Assembly: GCF_029203305.1 (NCBI RefSeq)
Contig: NC_089463.1
Location: 1,257,001 to 1,321,000 of the forward strand
DNA: 64,000 nucleotides
Source of the DNA: Yamadazyma tenuis
Taxonomy: Eukaryota > Ascomycota > Pichiomycetes > Serinales > Debaryomycetaceae
Reading direction: 5' to 3'
How positions within the stretch are numbered: the first letter of the stretch is position 1; each line of letters starts with the position of its first letter. Both the position numbers and the translations under genes were made by a program. The notes under the pieces were generated by a model. It saw only the letters and a list, made by a program, of their open reading frames with translations. It was not told the DNA's origin and searched no databases. Shown in pieces: positions 28,906-38,883 of this stretch.

Positions 28906-30876
28906 ATGAGTACGGTAGCTCAGGTATCTTCGAGTGCTCTAGTAGCCTCTAAGTTTGACAATACAGGTTCATTCTTGGCTACGGTGGTAGTGGCCTTGGA
29001 TACTCACCAAGTTAGAGTGGTCTCAGTGAATCAGTCAGGTGCCAGTTTGGACACATCCTACAACCTTCCAAATGACAACAAAGTGCTGACATTAAGTTGG
29101 ATACCTTTCCAGGAGCAAGAACAACTCTTGGCCTTGGGGTTGACTAACGGGTCGATCTTGTTATATTCTCCATTGACAAATGCAATTTTGACCAGGTTAT
29201 CTACCTCATCAAGTTCTTTGATAACAGACTTCAAGTATTCCGACATAACTAAGTCTTTATGGGCTTCAGATATCACGGGGGTGATATATGAATGGGGAAT
29301 GGATTATTCCTTGATTCAGAAAATTTCCATTAATGAATCTTTGACGATTGAAACTACCGAAACTGTGAATAGTATTGCAATCATAAATCACAACTCCCAA
29401 CCACATTTATTGGCAGGTTCCCAATCAATTTACCTTGTAAATATAAAGACCAAAGAAGTGTTGAGAACAATTCCTGCCCACATCCAACCTATCCACTCCA
29501 TTGTTTCTGTTCCAACAGATGACAATCTTTTCATTTCATGTGCTAATGGTGACAGATTCATTAACTTATATTCCTTGAATAAGCTGGTTCCGAATTCTGT
29601 TTTTGTGACAGACTCTCCAGTGACTGATATTTCCGTAGGAACGATCAATGATAAGTCGATATTGATAGCAAGAACTGAAACTGGTAATGTTGAAGTGTTC
29701 AATTCTTTCTTATCTGAAGACGTCCCAGCTGTCAGCCAATCCAATTCTAGAAAGAAGAAAAGACAACAGTTGACTAACTCAAGATCTCGTCATGCGGATG
29801 GTGTCATTTCATTGGAGCAAGTTGACTTGAAGGGCAGTGTGACGCCTAATTTACCAGTGGTTTCTGTCATCATCAAGCAAAACTTGGTACTTTATTCGTG
29901 GTTAGAGGACTTCTCTGTTCCTATATTCGATACTTTGAGGTGGTTGGATGAGAAGGCATCAAACTCGATTGTGGATAAAGTTAATTTAAGCAAAACCAAG
30001 CAAGAAAGCTCTGTTCCTCATCATGCTATGAATGGCCACGATGTTGCATCGGCCAAACATTATAACGAAGGTAATGCTATAGTCAGTGATGGTTATAACC
30101 TTAACCATGTTGTCGAAGACGATGAAGATGAAGAGGATGGAGAAGCATTGGCCGATAAGTTGGCCAAGTTGGCTACAGATGCCAAAACAGTCACCCCAAA
30201 GAAGACTAAAAAACAAAATGGAATCAACAACAATACACTCACCACCATTCTTTCCCAGTCCTTAAAGAACAACGATCATTCGTTGTTGGAAACCGTATTA
30301 ACCAACAGAGACCAGCAGGTGATCCAAAACACCATCGCCCGGTTAGACTCATCTATGGCTATTGTATTATTGGATAGAATTTCCGAAAGAATTGCACGTC
30401 AAGCTAATCGATTTGACCAATTAGTGTACTGGTTGAAGTGGATAATCATAATTCATGGTGGAGTATTGTCATCATTACCTGGACTTGCTGCCAAGTTTTC
30501 CAATTTGCATGGTATCTTAAGTAGAAAAGCTGATACTTTACCAAGATTGTTGCAGTTGCAAAATAGAATGCAAATAATTAACGAGTTCAACGATTCCAAG
30601 AAAAGCCAAGATCACCCTTATGATGGCTCAGAAGATGAAGAAAGTGATGTCGAGTACGTGGAAGAATTGGATGATGCCAACTTGTTGAATGGAGACTTCC
30701 ACTCTGGTGATGATTATGTTGATAGTGATGATATGGAAGAGGACAGCGAAGAGGAAGTCGATGCCCATGGAATTGCAGCTGAAGATTTTGAAGTTGATAA
30801 AGAAGATGAAGAGGGTTACAGTGATGAAGAAATTGCTGTGGATAATAAAGATGTAGAAGACTCAGATGAAGAATGA
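28906..30876 (+). CDS. UTP5: SSU processome t-UTP/UTP-A subunit Utp5 (WDR43)
   Basis: Utp5 belongs to the UTP-A complex, which binds the 5' ETS of pre-rRNA and links rDNA transcription to processing. The first ~350 residues form a WD40-like propeller (for example SLWASDITGVIYEW and LFISCANGDRFINLYSL). The Utp12 domain lies at about 440-540 (LLETVLTNRDQQVIQNTIARL, RFDQLVYWLKWII). The final ~90 residues are a very acidic tail. Length is 656 aa (643 in S. cerevisiae). PAC-like CTCATC words lie in the short upstream region. Confidence 0.93.
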   Translation: MSTVAQVSSSALVASKFDNTGSFLATVVVALDTHQVRVVSVNQSGASLDTSYNLPNDNKVLTLSWIPFQEQEQLLALGLTNGSILLYSPLTNAILTRLSTSSSSLITDFKYSDITKSLWASDITGVIYEWGMDYSLIQKISINESLTIETTETVNSIAIINHNSQPHLLAGSQSIYLVNIKTKEVLRTIPAHIQPIHSIVSVPTDDNLFISCANGDRFINLYSLNKLVPNSVFVTDSPVTDISVGTINDKSILIARTETGNVEVFNSFLSEDVPAVSQSNSRKKKRQQLTNSRSRHADGVISLEQVDLKGSVTPNLPVVSVIIKQNLVLYSWLEDFSVPIFDTLRWLDEKASNSIVDKVNLSKTKQESSVPHHAMNGHDVASAKHYNEGNAIVSDGYNLNHVVEDDEDEEDGEALADKLAKLATDAKTVTPKKTKKQNGINNNTLTTILSQSLKNNDHSLLETVLTNRDQQVIQNTIARLDSSMAIVLLDRISERIARQANRFDQLVYWLKWIIIIHGGVLSSLPGLAAKFSNLHGILSRKADTLPRLLQLQNRMQIINEFNDSKKSQDHPYDGSEDEESDVEYVEELDDANLLNGDFHSGDDYVDSDDMEEDSEEEVDAHGIAAEDFEVDKEDEEGYSDEEIAVDNKDVEDSDEE

Positions 30877-31111
30877 TTTTGCAGCCTGTTATACTTTTAA
30901 TAGACACACAATAAAAAATAGGTTATTTTATTCCCTTTTGATTGCCCATTTACCATAAGTATATACGAACCTACTCCTTTAGGATGTTTAGGGAACCAAG
31001 TTTCACTCAGATGTAGATAAGTAATACTTGCTTCACCATCTAAATCAACTGGCTGACTGCGAATTTTTTTCGGATTCGAACTACTCAGCTTTTTTGTAAC
31101 CATTTCAATTG

Positions 31112-32737
31112 ATGAGTCTGGGAGTAAGTTGGAGACAAGTCTACATTGTCACAATAATCCTACGGTTCATCTTAGGAATATCGGACTCGTATATCCACCC
31201 AGATGAACATTTTCAGAATTTTGAGGTATTAGCTTCCAAGTTTTTCGGCTTTTCAACAACCATTCCCTGGGAGTTTGAATCAGATCTTCCTGCCAGAAGT
31301 TTTGGCCCATTATATTTATTCTATGGTCCTTTATTTGCATTTATAAAGTTCTTCGGTGTGAAAGTAACTCCAAAAGCTGTATGGTATATGGCTAGACTCC
31401 AATTGATTTTCGTCAATTGGCTAGTAACTGATATGTGTTTGTACAGATTGTTACCAACCAAACCTGAACGCGTCAAAGCGGTCTTTTTCACCCTGACATC
31501 CTACATAACACTCGTCTTACAATCACATTGTTTCTCCAATAGTTTAGAGACTCCTTTAGTTCTCATCAGCCTTTTGATAATCAGCGATTTGAGATTTGAC
31601 TCGGAGGTTAGAGATGTAACGGTATGTCTGTACGATAAGCTTTTCTATTTCGGAATTGCTATTGCTATTGGTATATTCAACAGGGTGACTTTCCCAGCAT
31701 TTTTGGTGATACCTTCCTACTTCTTGCTCAAATACATCTGGAAATTTAAAATAGGATTGTTGGTAGGTATTTTGGGTTTTATGATTCCTACCACACTTTT
31801 CATTTTCATTGATACCTATGAGTTCAAGCATATAGTGCTAGTATCCTCACCCAGGGAGTTGGTGATAACCCCATTGAATAACTTGATATATAACTCAAGC
31901 TATAAAAACTTGGCATTACATGGCATTCATCCATTTTACACCCATGTCTTAATAAATCTTCCCCAGGTTTTTGGACCACTTTTATGTGTGCTCTTTTATA
32001 AGGGTAGAAATAATTACTACAGAACGGTACCATTTCTATCTTTTGTTAGTGGTTTGACGATCCTTTCGTTTGTGCCACACCAGGAGTTGCGGTTTCTTAT
32101 GCCCTTATTACCAATTGCTAGCTGCTGTATTGATTTCAGCAGAATAATGGGTGTGGACACCGAAAGTGAAGAGATTAAAGAAAAGATTATTTCGAACGAG
32201 AATAACCTTAAGCCAGATAAGGTGTTGACTAGGTCTTCCAATTTTGCCACTAGTATTATTGTTTTATGGTACTTGTTTAACATAGTAATGTGCTTATTAA
32301 TGGGAATTTTACACCAAGGTGGTGTCATTCCAGCACTTGACTATTCTCATGCGAATTTGGTACTTCAAAATGAGAAGTTTGTACAAATATGGTGGAGAAC
32401 TTATTCACCACCAACTTGGCTTCTCGGAAGCCCCAAATACTCCACCATAATGGTCACCTTGGAACAATTTAACACAAGTCTTTTGAAGAAATATGATAAT
32501 TTAATTATTGATGCAATGGGAAGTGACCAGAAAGACATATATGATATCATAAAGGGGGTTCAAAGCACCAACAAAAAGCTCATGTTGGTAGCACCAGTTG
32601 CTTCGATCAACTGCGATTTCGAATCATCTTCGTTGCAAATGATTTGGAAATACTCTTATCACTTAGACTTGGACCATTTGAACTTTGAATCACTAGAGTG
32701 CTTGGCCCCAGGGTTAGGAATCTACGAAATTATTTAA
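31112..32737 (+). CDS. SMP3: GPI mannosyltransferase 4 (Smp3)
   Basis: Smp3 adds the fourth, side-branch mannose to the GPI core glycan in the ER, an essential step in yeasts. It is a GT22-family multispanning protein. The catalytic lumenal motif HPDE (residues 29-32, in SYIHPDEHFQNFE) follows the first membrane segment. About ten hydrophobic helices follow. FSNSLETPL and PHQELRFLMPLLPI are characteristic of the family. The start is the ATG at 31112; the codon before it, a TTG, only prolongs the open frame. Length is 541 aa (516 in S. cerevisiae). One CTG codon (31493-31495) lies where relatives have polar residues. It is convergent with RPT3 (49 bp). Confidence 0.94.
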   Translation: MSLGVSWRQVYIVTIILRFILGISDSYIHPDEHFQNFEVLASKFFGFSTTIPWEFESDLPARSFGPLYLFYGPLFAFIKFFGVKVTPKAVWYMARLQLIFVNWLVTDMCLYRLLPTKPERVKAVFFTLTSYITLVLQSHCFSNSLETPLVLISLLIISDLRFDSEVRDVTVCLYDKLFYFGIAIAIGIFNRVTFPAFLVIPSYFLLKYIWKFKIGLLVGILGFMIPTTLFIFIDTYEFKHIVLVSSPRELVITPLNNLIYNSSYKNLALHGIHPFYTHVLINLPQVFGPLLCVLFYKGRNNYYRTVPFLSFVSGLTILSFVPHQELRFLMPLLPIASCCIDFSRIMGVDTESEEIKEKIISNENNLKPDKVLTRSSNFATSIIVLWYLFNIVMCLLMGILHQGGVIPALDYSHANLVLQNEKFVQIWWRTYSPPTWLLGSPKYSTIMVTLEQFNTSLLKKYDNLIIDAMGSDQKDIYDIIKGVQSTNKKLMLVAPVASINCDFESSSLQMIWKYSYHLDLDHLNFESLECLAPGLGIYEII

Positions 32738-32786
32738 AGTGTATAAAGTGTACTTGAATCGTATTATTTATTTATCGGCATTGCAA

Positions 32787-34037
32787 TCATTTATAGAAAT
32801 CAAATTTGTCTTGTTCAGAGCCAGTCTTGACTTGGGCTGTGTAAGCTTCTTCTAAATCACTTTGCAAAATCATGTATCTATTCTTTCTCACTGCCCTCAA
32901 ACCAGCTTCTTGCATGATTGCGGCAATCACTGAGCCTGACAATGGGTCGTTTCTTATAATCAATGAGTCCAAATCAGCTTCTGGAGCCAATGCCATCTTG
33001 GAGGCAATAGTAGAAAAAATCAACCTTCTTTCTCTTCTATCTTTCAAATTAGGGAATTCAATCTTTCTATCCAATCTTCCAGGCCTCAATAAAGCTGGGT
33101 CCAATGTATCAGCTCTATTAGTGGCCATGATGACTTTGACGGTGGAGGTTTGGTCGAAACCATCCATTTGATTTAATAATTCCAACAATATTCTTTGAAC
33201 TTCTCTATCGGCTCCGGTTTGGGCATCGAATCTTTTAGTGGCAATGGCATCGATCTCATCAATAAAAATAATAGCTGGAGAGTTTTCTCTGGCTAATCGA
33301 AAAACGTCTCTTACCATTCTTGGACCTTCACCCAAGTATTTCTGGACAAATTCTGAACCATTAATACGGATAAATGAAGCAGTCGAAGAGTTGGCAACTG
33401 CCTTAACCAACATTGTTTTACCAGTACCAGGAGGTCCATACAACAACACTCCTCTTGGAGGGTCAATGCCAATTTGAGTGTATAAATCACCTTGTGTCAA
33501 TGGTAACTCAACAGCTTCTCTGATCTCTTGTTTTTGCATATCTAGACCACCAACGTCAGCGTATGTGACGTCAGGTTTCTTGTCATCACTCACAATAGAA
33601 ATAGAAGAGTCAGCTTCTGGAGGTAAAATATCAACCAAGGCATTAGAGTGACGATGCAAAGCTACCGAAGAAGAAGGTTTTAATAACTCTCTATCCAAAG
33701 TAGATAATATTCTCACCACGTAATTCGAACCTGTAGTTGACGATACAATACCAGTATTTTCATCAATAGGTTCCAAGAACTGGCCAATAACCAAAGGGAC
33801 TGATTTGATTCTCTTTACTTCTTCCTGGGCTCTTATCAATTCTCTCTTCAAGTGACGCTGTTCATCCTTAATATAATCTTCTTGTAACTTGAGCAAATCC
33901 AATTCTTTTTCCAACTTCTTCAACTTCAAGTAAACGTCGGAGTTATCATCGTAGTTGGATAACTTGGGATTCAATTTACCAACAGGAGAAAACTGGGCTT
34001 GCACGGATGACGAATCAATAATTCCGAGCTCTTCCAT
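32787..34037 (-). CDS. RPT3: 26S proteasome AAA-ATPase subunit Rpt3
   Basis: One of six ATPases of the 19S regulatory base that unfold substrates for the 20S core. The N-terminal coiled coil (about 30-75) is followed by an OB domain, then the AAA domain with Walker A GPPGTGKT, Walker [16 protein letters not shown] and the sensor/Arg-finger stretch [12 protein letters not shown]. The C terminus FDFYK is a HbYX-type motif that docks in the 20S alpha ring, as in Rpt3. The start is the ATG at 34037 ([11 protein letters not shown]); the upstream codons begin at TTG. Length is 416 aa (428 in S. cerevisiae). Confidence 0.97.
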   Translation of the reverse strand: MEELGIIDSSSVQAQFSPVGKLNPKLSNYDDNSDVYLKLKKLEKELDLLKLQEDYIKDEQRHLKRELIRAQEEVKRIKSVPLVIGQFLEPIDENTGIVSSTTGSNYVVRILSTLDRELLKPSSSVALHRHSNALVDILPPEADSSISIVSDDKKPDVTYADVGGLDMQKQEIREAVELPLTQGDLYTQIGIDPPRGVLLYGPPGTGKTMLVKAVANSSTASFIRINGSEFVQKYLGEGPRMVRDVFRLARENSPAIIFIDEIDAIATKRFDAQTGADREVQRILLELLNQMDGFDQTSTVKVIMATNRADTLDPALLRPGRLDRKIEFPNLKDRRERRLIFSTIASKMALAPEADLDSLIIRNDPLSGSVIAAIMQEAGLRAVRKNRYMILQSDLEEAYTAQVKTGSEQDKFDFYK

Positions 34038-34275
34038 TGTAGAAACTGTATTCAACCGGAGTTCAAAAGTTTGTGTTGACTATGGAAATGGTGTAGTAAA
34101 CAGAATACACCGGTGTTGCTCAATGTTGACTATTTACCTGCTTTGTATCTTGTATTTGTACTAGTCACAAACAGTCTGAGTGGCAACTGAAAATGCGAGT
34201 CTTCCAACTTCCAAAACTACGCGGAAAGATGTCGTGCCCCACACAACTATATTTCTAGTTAGAGAGACTGCAAAG

Positions 34276-35541
34276 TTAATGAAAGTAAATAGTTAACAAA
34301 CTGGCAATAGTACAGCTGAAAATGGACACCAAAGATACAAAGAGTCCAAAATCTGTCTTATCGAATATAAGTGTGGTGGTCAAAGGAGATGTCAAAGCCT
34401 TGTAGTTTGAAATGCACGCCTGCTTAAAGGTGGCCCAGGTATGGAAAGGTAGTCTGATAGAGTAAGGCTCGCCCGATTTAGAAGTGTCTTCAAATACTTT
34501 AGAATTTTGGGCTTGGTTGGTTAAAATGGTATCCATTTTACCTCTTTGTTCTTGTGAAAATTCCAAGATAGCCAGTTTCACTTTGATATCAAAAGAGTCT
34601 ACCATTTTTCTTCTCTTCCAGGGCTCAACGACAAGGGTGGCCGTGAAAAACAATAATACGTTGAAACCCATAAGTATCCACGTTCCCCAAGTTGAAGCTT
34701 GTCTGATTTTATCCGACCAGATTTGTTCTTCGTGGTACCTCGTAAGAATCAGCTGTGTGAGTTTCAACTGCACCGAATCCACCATTTGCTCTGCCTTGTT
34801 GAGTTCCTCATGGGCAGAAGCTTCGTTTTGTTCATTCACATGGTCGTTTCTATAAAGTTGAGTGAACCTTTCTAAATCTTCTGAACTCCAAGTATGCTTC
34901 CTAGTAAGAAGTTCGTTGACTTCCTTCTGCAGAAGCGATCTTTCCTGGATGGCTGCCATGTAATTTGATTTGGCCTCCTTGACTTTCTCTTTAGCAGCTT
35001 TAAGGTCGTTTTCGAGATGGTCTATCGTCAATCTTAATTGTTCTATAGCTGAGTATCCGGTAACATCATTCAAAGTCTTTGTGGCTTGCAATACCGTGGG
35101 ATGAAGACGGTCCATGTACTTCTTGAACAGCTTGGTGATGTTCATAGTCAATTCCTCTTTCTGAGACGGTAATTTGTCCACTTTCTCCATTATGTCTTGT
35201 TTGATCTTGGTTGTGAATGTTTCATATGAAGTAGCTCTATTTTCAGCTTGGGTCAGACTAGTCGAAGTATTGTCGTACTTGGTGTTTGATATTAGTGGGG
35301 ACAGTTTCAATGGTGCTGGTTTTTTACTTTGTGTGGTAGATTGTGAGTTTGAATCTAAGGGCCGGGTCTTTTCTGAACCAAAGCTGGAAGATTCAATTAT
35401 ATCACGTAGTTTGGGGTCTCGGATAGTGTAAAAATCAATATTCCCTGGTGTGGATTTTGATGACTGCCATCGTACCGCAGAGAACAGTGCACGGTCTCCT
35501 ATCACATGTTTGGTGCATTTAAAGGCTCTGAGACCAAACAT
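34276..35541 (-). CDS. SHE9: Mitochondrial inner-membrane protein She9/Mdm33
   Basis: She9 (Mdm33) is an inner-membrane coiled-coil protein that influences mitochondrial shape and inner-membrane fission. The N terminus MFGLRAFKCTKHVIGDRALFSAVRW is a likely presequence. Residues 110-290 form heptad-rich coiled coils. Two membrane segments follow (WILMGFNVLLFFTATLVV, and FGLFVSLVSIFSCTIASLL at the very end), with the conserved VEPWKRRKMV after the first. The start is the ATG at 35541; the open frame upstream begins at GTG. Length is 421 aa (456 in S. cerevisiae). A CGCG core lies 27-30 bp upstream. Confidence 0.92.
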   Translation of the reverse strand: MFGLRAFKCTKHVIGDRALFSAVRWQSSKSTPGNIDFYTIRDPKLRDIIESSSFGSEKTRPLDSNSQSTTQSKKPAPLKLSPLISNTKYDNTSTSLTQAENRATSYETFTTKIKQDIMEKVDKLPSQKEELTMNITKLFKKYMDRLHPTVLQATKTLNDVTGYSAIEQLRLTIDHLENDLKAAKEKVKEAKSNYMAAIQERSLLQKEVNELLTRKHTWSSEDLERFTQLYRNDHVNEQNEASAHEELNKAEQMVDSVQLKLTQLILTRYHEEQIWSDKIRQASTWGTWILMGFNVLLFFTATLVVEPWKRRKMVDSFDIKVKLAILEFSQEQRGKMDTILTNQAQNSKVFEDTSKSGEPYSIRLPFHTWATFKQACISNYKALTSPLTTTLIFDKTDFGLFVSLVSIFSCTIASLLTIYFH

Positions 35542-35682
35542 AGTAATTGGGGATCTCAACAGTGTTCCGCGCTCGGTGAAAATCGCAGCTCCCACAGTTG
35601 CAAAAAACCGTCTACAAGCATTTTAAAGTGATTCATTAACTAAAACAATACGGATCAAATCATTGATACAACAAGAACTTGA

Positions 35683-36579
35683 TCAAAAGTTATGGTCAAT
35701 CAATTTCTTGACCAACTTCCAGTCATCTCTTTCAACGTAATCTAAAACAATCACACCATTACCCTTTCCAAAGTGCTTGTCAATGTGGCCATCAGACATT
35801 TTAATAGCAACCTTTTCCGGCCAACACTCAGTGTTGAAGAAATTGGCACCAGAGCCAAAGTTAACAAATAACTTTGGATCACTGTTGGAGCTGTTGTACT
35901 CAATGGCATTCTTAGCAAAGTCAGCCACATAATCAACCTTCTTTTCAATGGCGCTAGCATCTTCCAATTCACAGAAATCTTGCACAGCAAAGGTGCCACG
36001 GTCGTCATTAGTGGTGTTATACTTCCAAGTATGAGCATCAAAACCAAATGAATTTTCTTTGTCTTGGTTCTTGAGACCGAATCTTCTAAACAAAATGACT
36101 TTTCCCCTTGCATCTTGTAATCTAGGAATATTGTTTTCCAAATACCATTTGTCTTTGTTCTTGTTGATGTACCTATCCCAAATACAGTTGGCAAATTCGT
36201 CATCATCATTGTTCCAGTCATCAGTACCCTCTTGCTTTAAAGATACAATCACAGTTTCCGAATCATTGTCTCCTACGAAATCATACACTTCTTCCAATAC
36301 ATCAGTTAATTTTTCGGGGAATGGAATCTTGACAGGAAATTTACCGTGAATAACTTGCAAGTCTTTGGCCTCATCACCTTCTTTGAGGAATAACTTTCCA
36401 CATCTGATATCCAAGAATCTGACACCGTGTTTCAACTGGTCAGTAACTGATTCTCCTTGACATTGCACTGATGGCAAAGCAGTGTGACAAGCAGCCGAAT
36501 TATGGGTACCAGGAATTGACAATTTTCCGATGCTGGTGTCATCATTGACTTCTTTCATCCAAGTTTTGTAGTTGACCAT
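35683..36579 (-). CDS. Bacterial-type phosphatidylinositol-specific phospholipase C (PI-PLC X domain)
   Basis: A 298-aa, single-domain PI-PLC of the compact bacterial type, as in Candida PLC2/PLC3, rather than the multidomain eukaryotic Plc1. The paired catalytic histidines are visible: His26 in IPGTHNSAA and His78 in VIHGKF. The active-site arginine segment is FLDIRCGKL. There is no N-terminal signal peptide or GPI signal, so a cytosolic protein is expected. Family members cleave PI or GPI lipids; the substrate here is unproven. A TATATATA box lies 69 bp upstream and a TCGCGA 36 bp upstream. Distribution in yeasts is patchy, with an old bacterial transfer often suspected. Confidence 0.88.
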   Translation of the reverse strand: MVNYKTWMKEVNDDTSIGKLSIPGTHNSAACHTALPSVQCQGESVTDQLKHGVRFLDIRCGKLFLKEGDEAKDLQVIHGKFPVKIPFPEKLTDVLEEVYDFVGDNDSETVIVSLKQEGTDDWNNDDDEFANCIWDRYINKNKDKWYLENNIPRLQDARGKVILFRRFGLKNQDKENSFGFDAHTWKYNTTNDDRGTFAVQDFCELEDASAIEKKVDYVADFAKNAIEYNSSNSDPKLFVNFGSGANFFNTECWPEKVAIKMSDGHIDKHFGKGNGVIVLDYVERDDWKLVKKLIDHNF

Positions 36580-36647
36580 GTTTGCAAATTAATTGACTAG
36601 TTGTGTTGAGCGAATCGCGATTGATTATAGTTGGGGAGCGCCGGCAC

Positions 36648-36655
36648 TATATATA
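36648..36655 (-). promoter_or_regulatory. TATA box of the PI-PLC gene
   Basis: TATATATA, 69-76 bp upstream of the PI-PLC ATG, in a 305-bp gap that otherwise shows a TCGCGA palindrome at 36615-36620. A strong TATA suggests a regulated gene. Confidence 0.5.
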
Positions 36656-36884
36656 GCATTTCAGGTGCTTACACGAAATTTCATCTGCAGCTTTAATTGT
36701 TCTCTGCAGGTGAGCACTGACGAGATATAACATGAATGGAATTACTTGGGTGTTACTGTAACGTGTTTATTGAAAGGTGAGGTAATTTGGATGCTAGATG
36801 ACAGTTAGTTTATATGCTTGACATGTAATTAGATGTACTTCAGGCAGTGACAATGATTTTTAGGTGTGTCGCGTGAACTAAGCC

Positions 36885-38480
36885 CTAAAAATATTTGAAG
36901 CGGTTCCACACGTCCTTGTAATTGTGGAGGGATTTGGTCTCGGGCACGAAAAGAATAATTAGGATGAAGTAAGTTATGTTGATGGTGGTGAATATGAGGA
37001 ACACCTTCCCACCAAAAACCCCTCTTAGTAAGGGGAAAAAATAAGCAATTGCAATATTTGCTAACCAATTCAAAACTGTACCAAACGACTGGGCCTTCGC
37101 GATGGCATTGTGATTGGTGAATTCAGGTACCATCATATATACCAATGGGCCAATTCCACATGAATATCCCAATATGAATACGAGACAAGCAGCAGCAGTG
37201 AAGTAGTTAAACCCATTAACCAATCCAATGCTGATGGACAATGTCGTCAAAGTCATCACTAGGCATGAGAACAAGAGTAAAGGTTTTCTGCCAAACCGAT
37301 TGAATAACGGCACTGCAAGAAGTGCAGCAAGCACATTACATAAAGCCAAACCACTGGTGAGATACAATACTCTCGTGCCTTTGGGAACGGCGTTCCGCAA
37401 GAATATCACCCCATAAAAGGTGATGGCATTCATACCACATAATTGATTCCCACTCATGATAATCATAGTGGCCCAAAGTTCCTTTCGGTAAACCTTGTTC
37501 GTCAAGAACGCATATAAGGACAAAGAAGAAGGATCAATTGAGCCTCTTCTCGATCTGCTGGGAGTAAGAGGAGTAAAATCTCCAGATAAGTCTTCTAGTA
37601 ATGGAGTAGACTCCAAGTCTTCAGGGGTTTTATGGACTGATAACCTTCTCCAGTGGTTGATCTCATCATGAATCACGTTCTTATCAGACCTCAAGTTGGT
37701 CAAGATATTTGTGGCTCCTCGTGTATCATTTTTGATGGTGATGAGCCATTTGGGACTTTCCAGAATTGTGAACAAAAGCATAAACTGAATAAATCCAATA
37801 CCTGCTGAAACAAGGAAGATCATCCGCCACTGCTGATCATTGGCGAACCACACCGATAAACACTGACTGAACAAAATCCCCAAAGCTAGCGATAGCTGAA
37901 GAAATGATCCCAAAAACCCTCTGTGATTAACAGGTGTGAGTTCATTAACAAGAATTGGTGAAATCACCACAGATGATCCGGCTGCCAACCCACACAAGAA
38001 TTTCCCCACATTAAGCACTGTCAATGAATTAGCAAATGCCATTAAAAGTGAACCACTGAAGAACAACCCAGCATTAATAATGCAGTTTACTTTGCGGCCA
38101 ATCGAGGAAGATAAAGTATGCGATCCTAATAAAATTGATGCAACAAGTCCGCCAAAAGTGAACATAGTGGTCATTATGGATAATCTCGATTCCTCAATCG
38201 GAAGACACTCTTTCAAACCAAGTTTGGACCAGATGGTGTCCTCATAAGAATTGTAAGGACCATCAAAGTGTTGGTTGCACGATAGAACCAATTGGGTGGC
38301 ATTCAATTCCGATAAGTGGTATCCAAATTGCAAAGTACCTAGACACGCGACAGCAGTCGCCCAACCAAGATGGAAAGTGACACTGTGACGAGTCTTCAAG
38401 TAGGCGAAGGAGGCTTGTCTATTAAGAGTCATAGGAAATCCCTGCTTTTGTAAATTTTCTGAATCATTAGAATGTTTCAT
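36885..38480 (-). CDS. MFS hexose-transporter-family protein, Vps73/YBR241C type
   Basis: A 12-helix MFS protein of the sugar-porter family, 531 aa. It has LGTLQFGYHLSELNATQLVLSC at helix 1, a GSHTLSSSIGRK loop, and PVNHRGFLGSFLQLSLALGILFSQ at helix 5. A long cytosolic loop (about 250-330) holds Ser/Arg-rich sequence (TPSRSRRGS), and FVPETKSL is near the end. These features resemble the vacuole-associated Vps73/YBR241C pair rather than plasma-membrane Hxt proteins, in which the helix motifs are closer to consensus. Substrate unknown. The C terminus is short. Confidence 0.8.
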   Translation of the reverse strand: MKHSNDSENLQKQGFPMTLNRQASFAYLKTRHSVTFHLGWATAVACLGTLQFGYHLSELNATQLVLSCNQHFDGPYNSYEDTIWSKLGLKECLPIEESRLSIMTTMFTFGGLVASILLGSHTLSSSIGRKVNCIINAGLFFSGSLLMAFANSLTVLNVGKFLCGLAAGSSVVISPILVNELTPVNHRGFLGSFLQLSLALGILFSQCLSVWFANDQQWRMIFLVSAGIGFIQFMLLFTILESPKWLITIKNDTRGATNILTNLRSDKNVIHDEINHWRRLSVHKTPEDLESTPLLEDLSGDFTPLTPSRSRRGSIDPSSLSLYAFLTNKVYRKELWATMIIMSGNQLCGMNAITFYGVIFLRNAVPKGTRVLYLTSGLALCNVLAALLAVPLFNRFGRKPLLLFSCLVMTLTTLSISIGLVNGFNYFTAAACLVFILGYSCGIGPLVYMMVPEFTNHNAIAKAQSFGTVLNWLANIAIAYFFPLLRGVFGGKVFLIFTTINITYFILIILFVPETKSLHNYKDVWNRFKYF

Positions 38481-38883
38481 TTTTGATCGAGTTTTATCAA
38501 GGTAGTAGTGTAATGGATCAAATACTGATGATAAGAAATTGGTCGGCCCGCGGGAATGCTGGAGAAATCAGATAATCTATTTAGACTGCAAATCAAATCA
38601 AATTATTGGTTAACAGTTAGGAATTATATTGTTATATATATATATGGTTAAAAACTGGGTACGACACCAAACTACATCAAACTTTAAATAACACTGACTA
38701 CATCGATTGCTAATTATCCAGAGATGAATTCACTATTAGCAATACAAACTAGAGTCAGTAATTTTGCGACAACTCAAATTCTCGGTGATCTCCGCTCATC
38801 AGCAACACTCGAACCTGATTTCCTTGCATGAGCTTGCTTTGTTTCGGTGGAGATTACAAGGTTAAAATTGCTTCATGTCGGAT
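38481..38883. promoter_or_regulatory. Intergenic: transporter promoter / LIG4 3' region
   Basis: 403 bp. It contains CCCGCGGG at 38547-38554, about 70 bp upstream of the transporter ATG, and a TA-dinucleotide run near 38634-38645. Nothing else is recognised. Confidence 0.45.

Noticed and set aside
34176..34188. GAGTGGCAACT upstream of RPT3 as a proteasome (PACE/Rpn4) element
   Set aside because: It differs from GGTGGCAAA at two positions, is in the less usual location and is single, so it is too weak to call.
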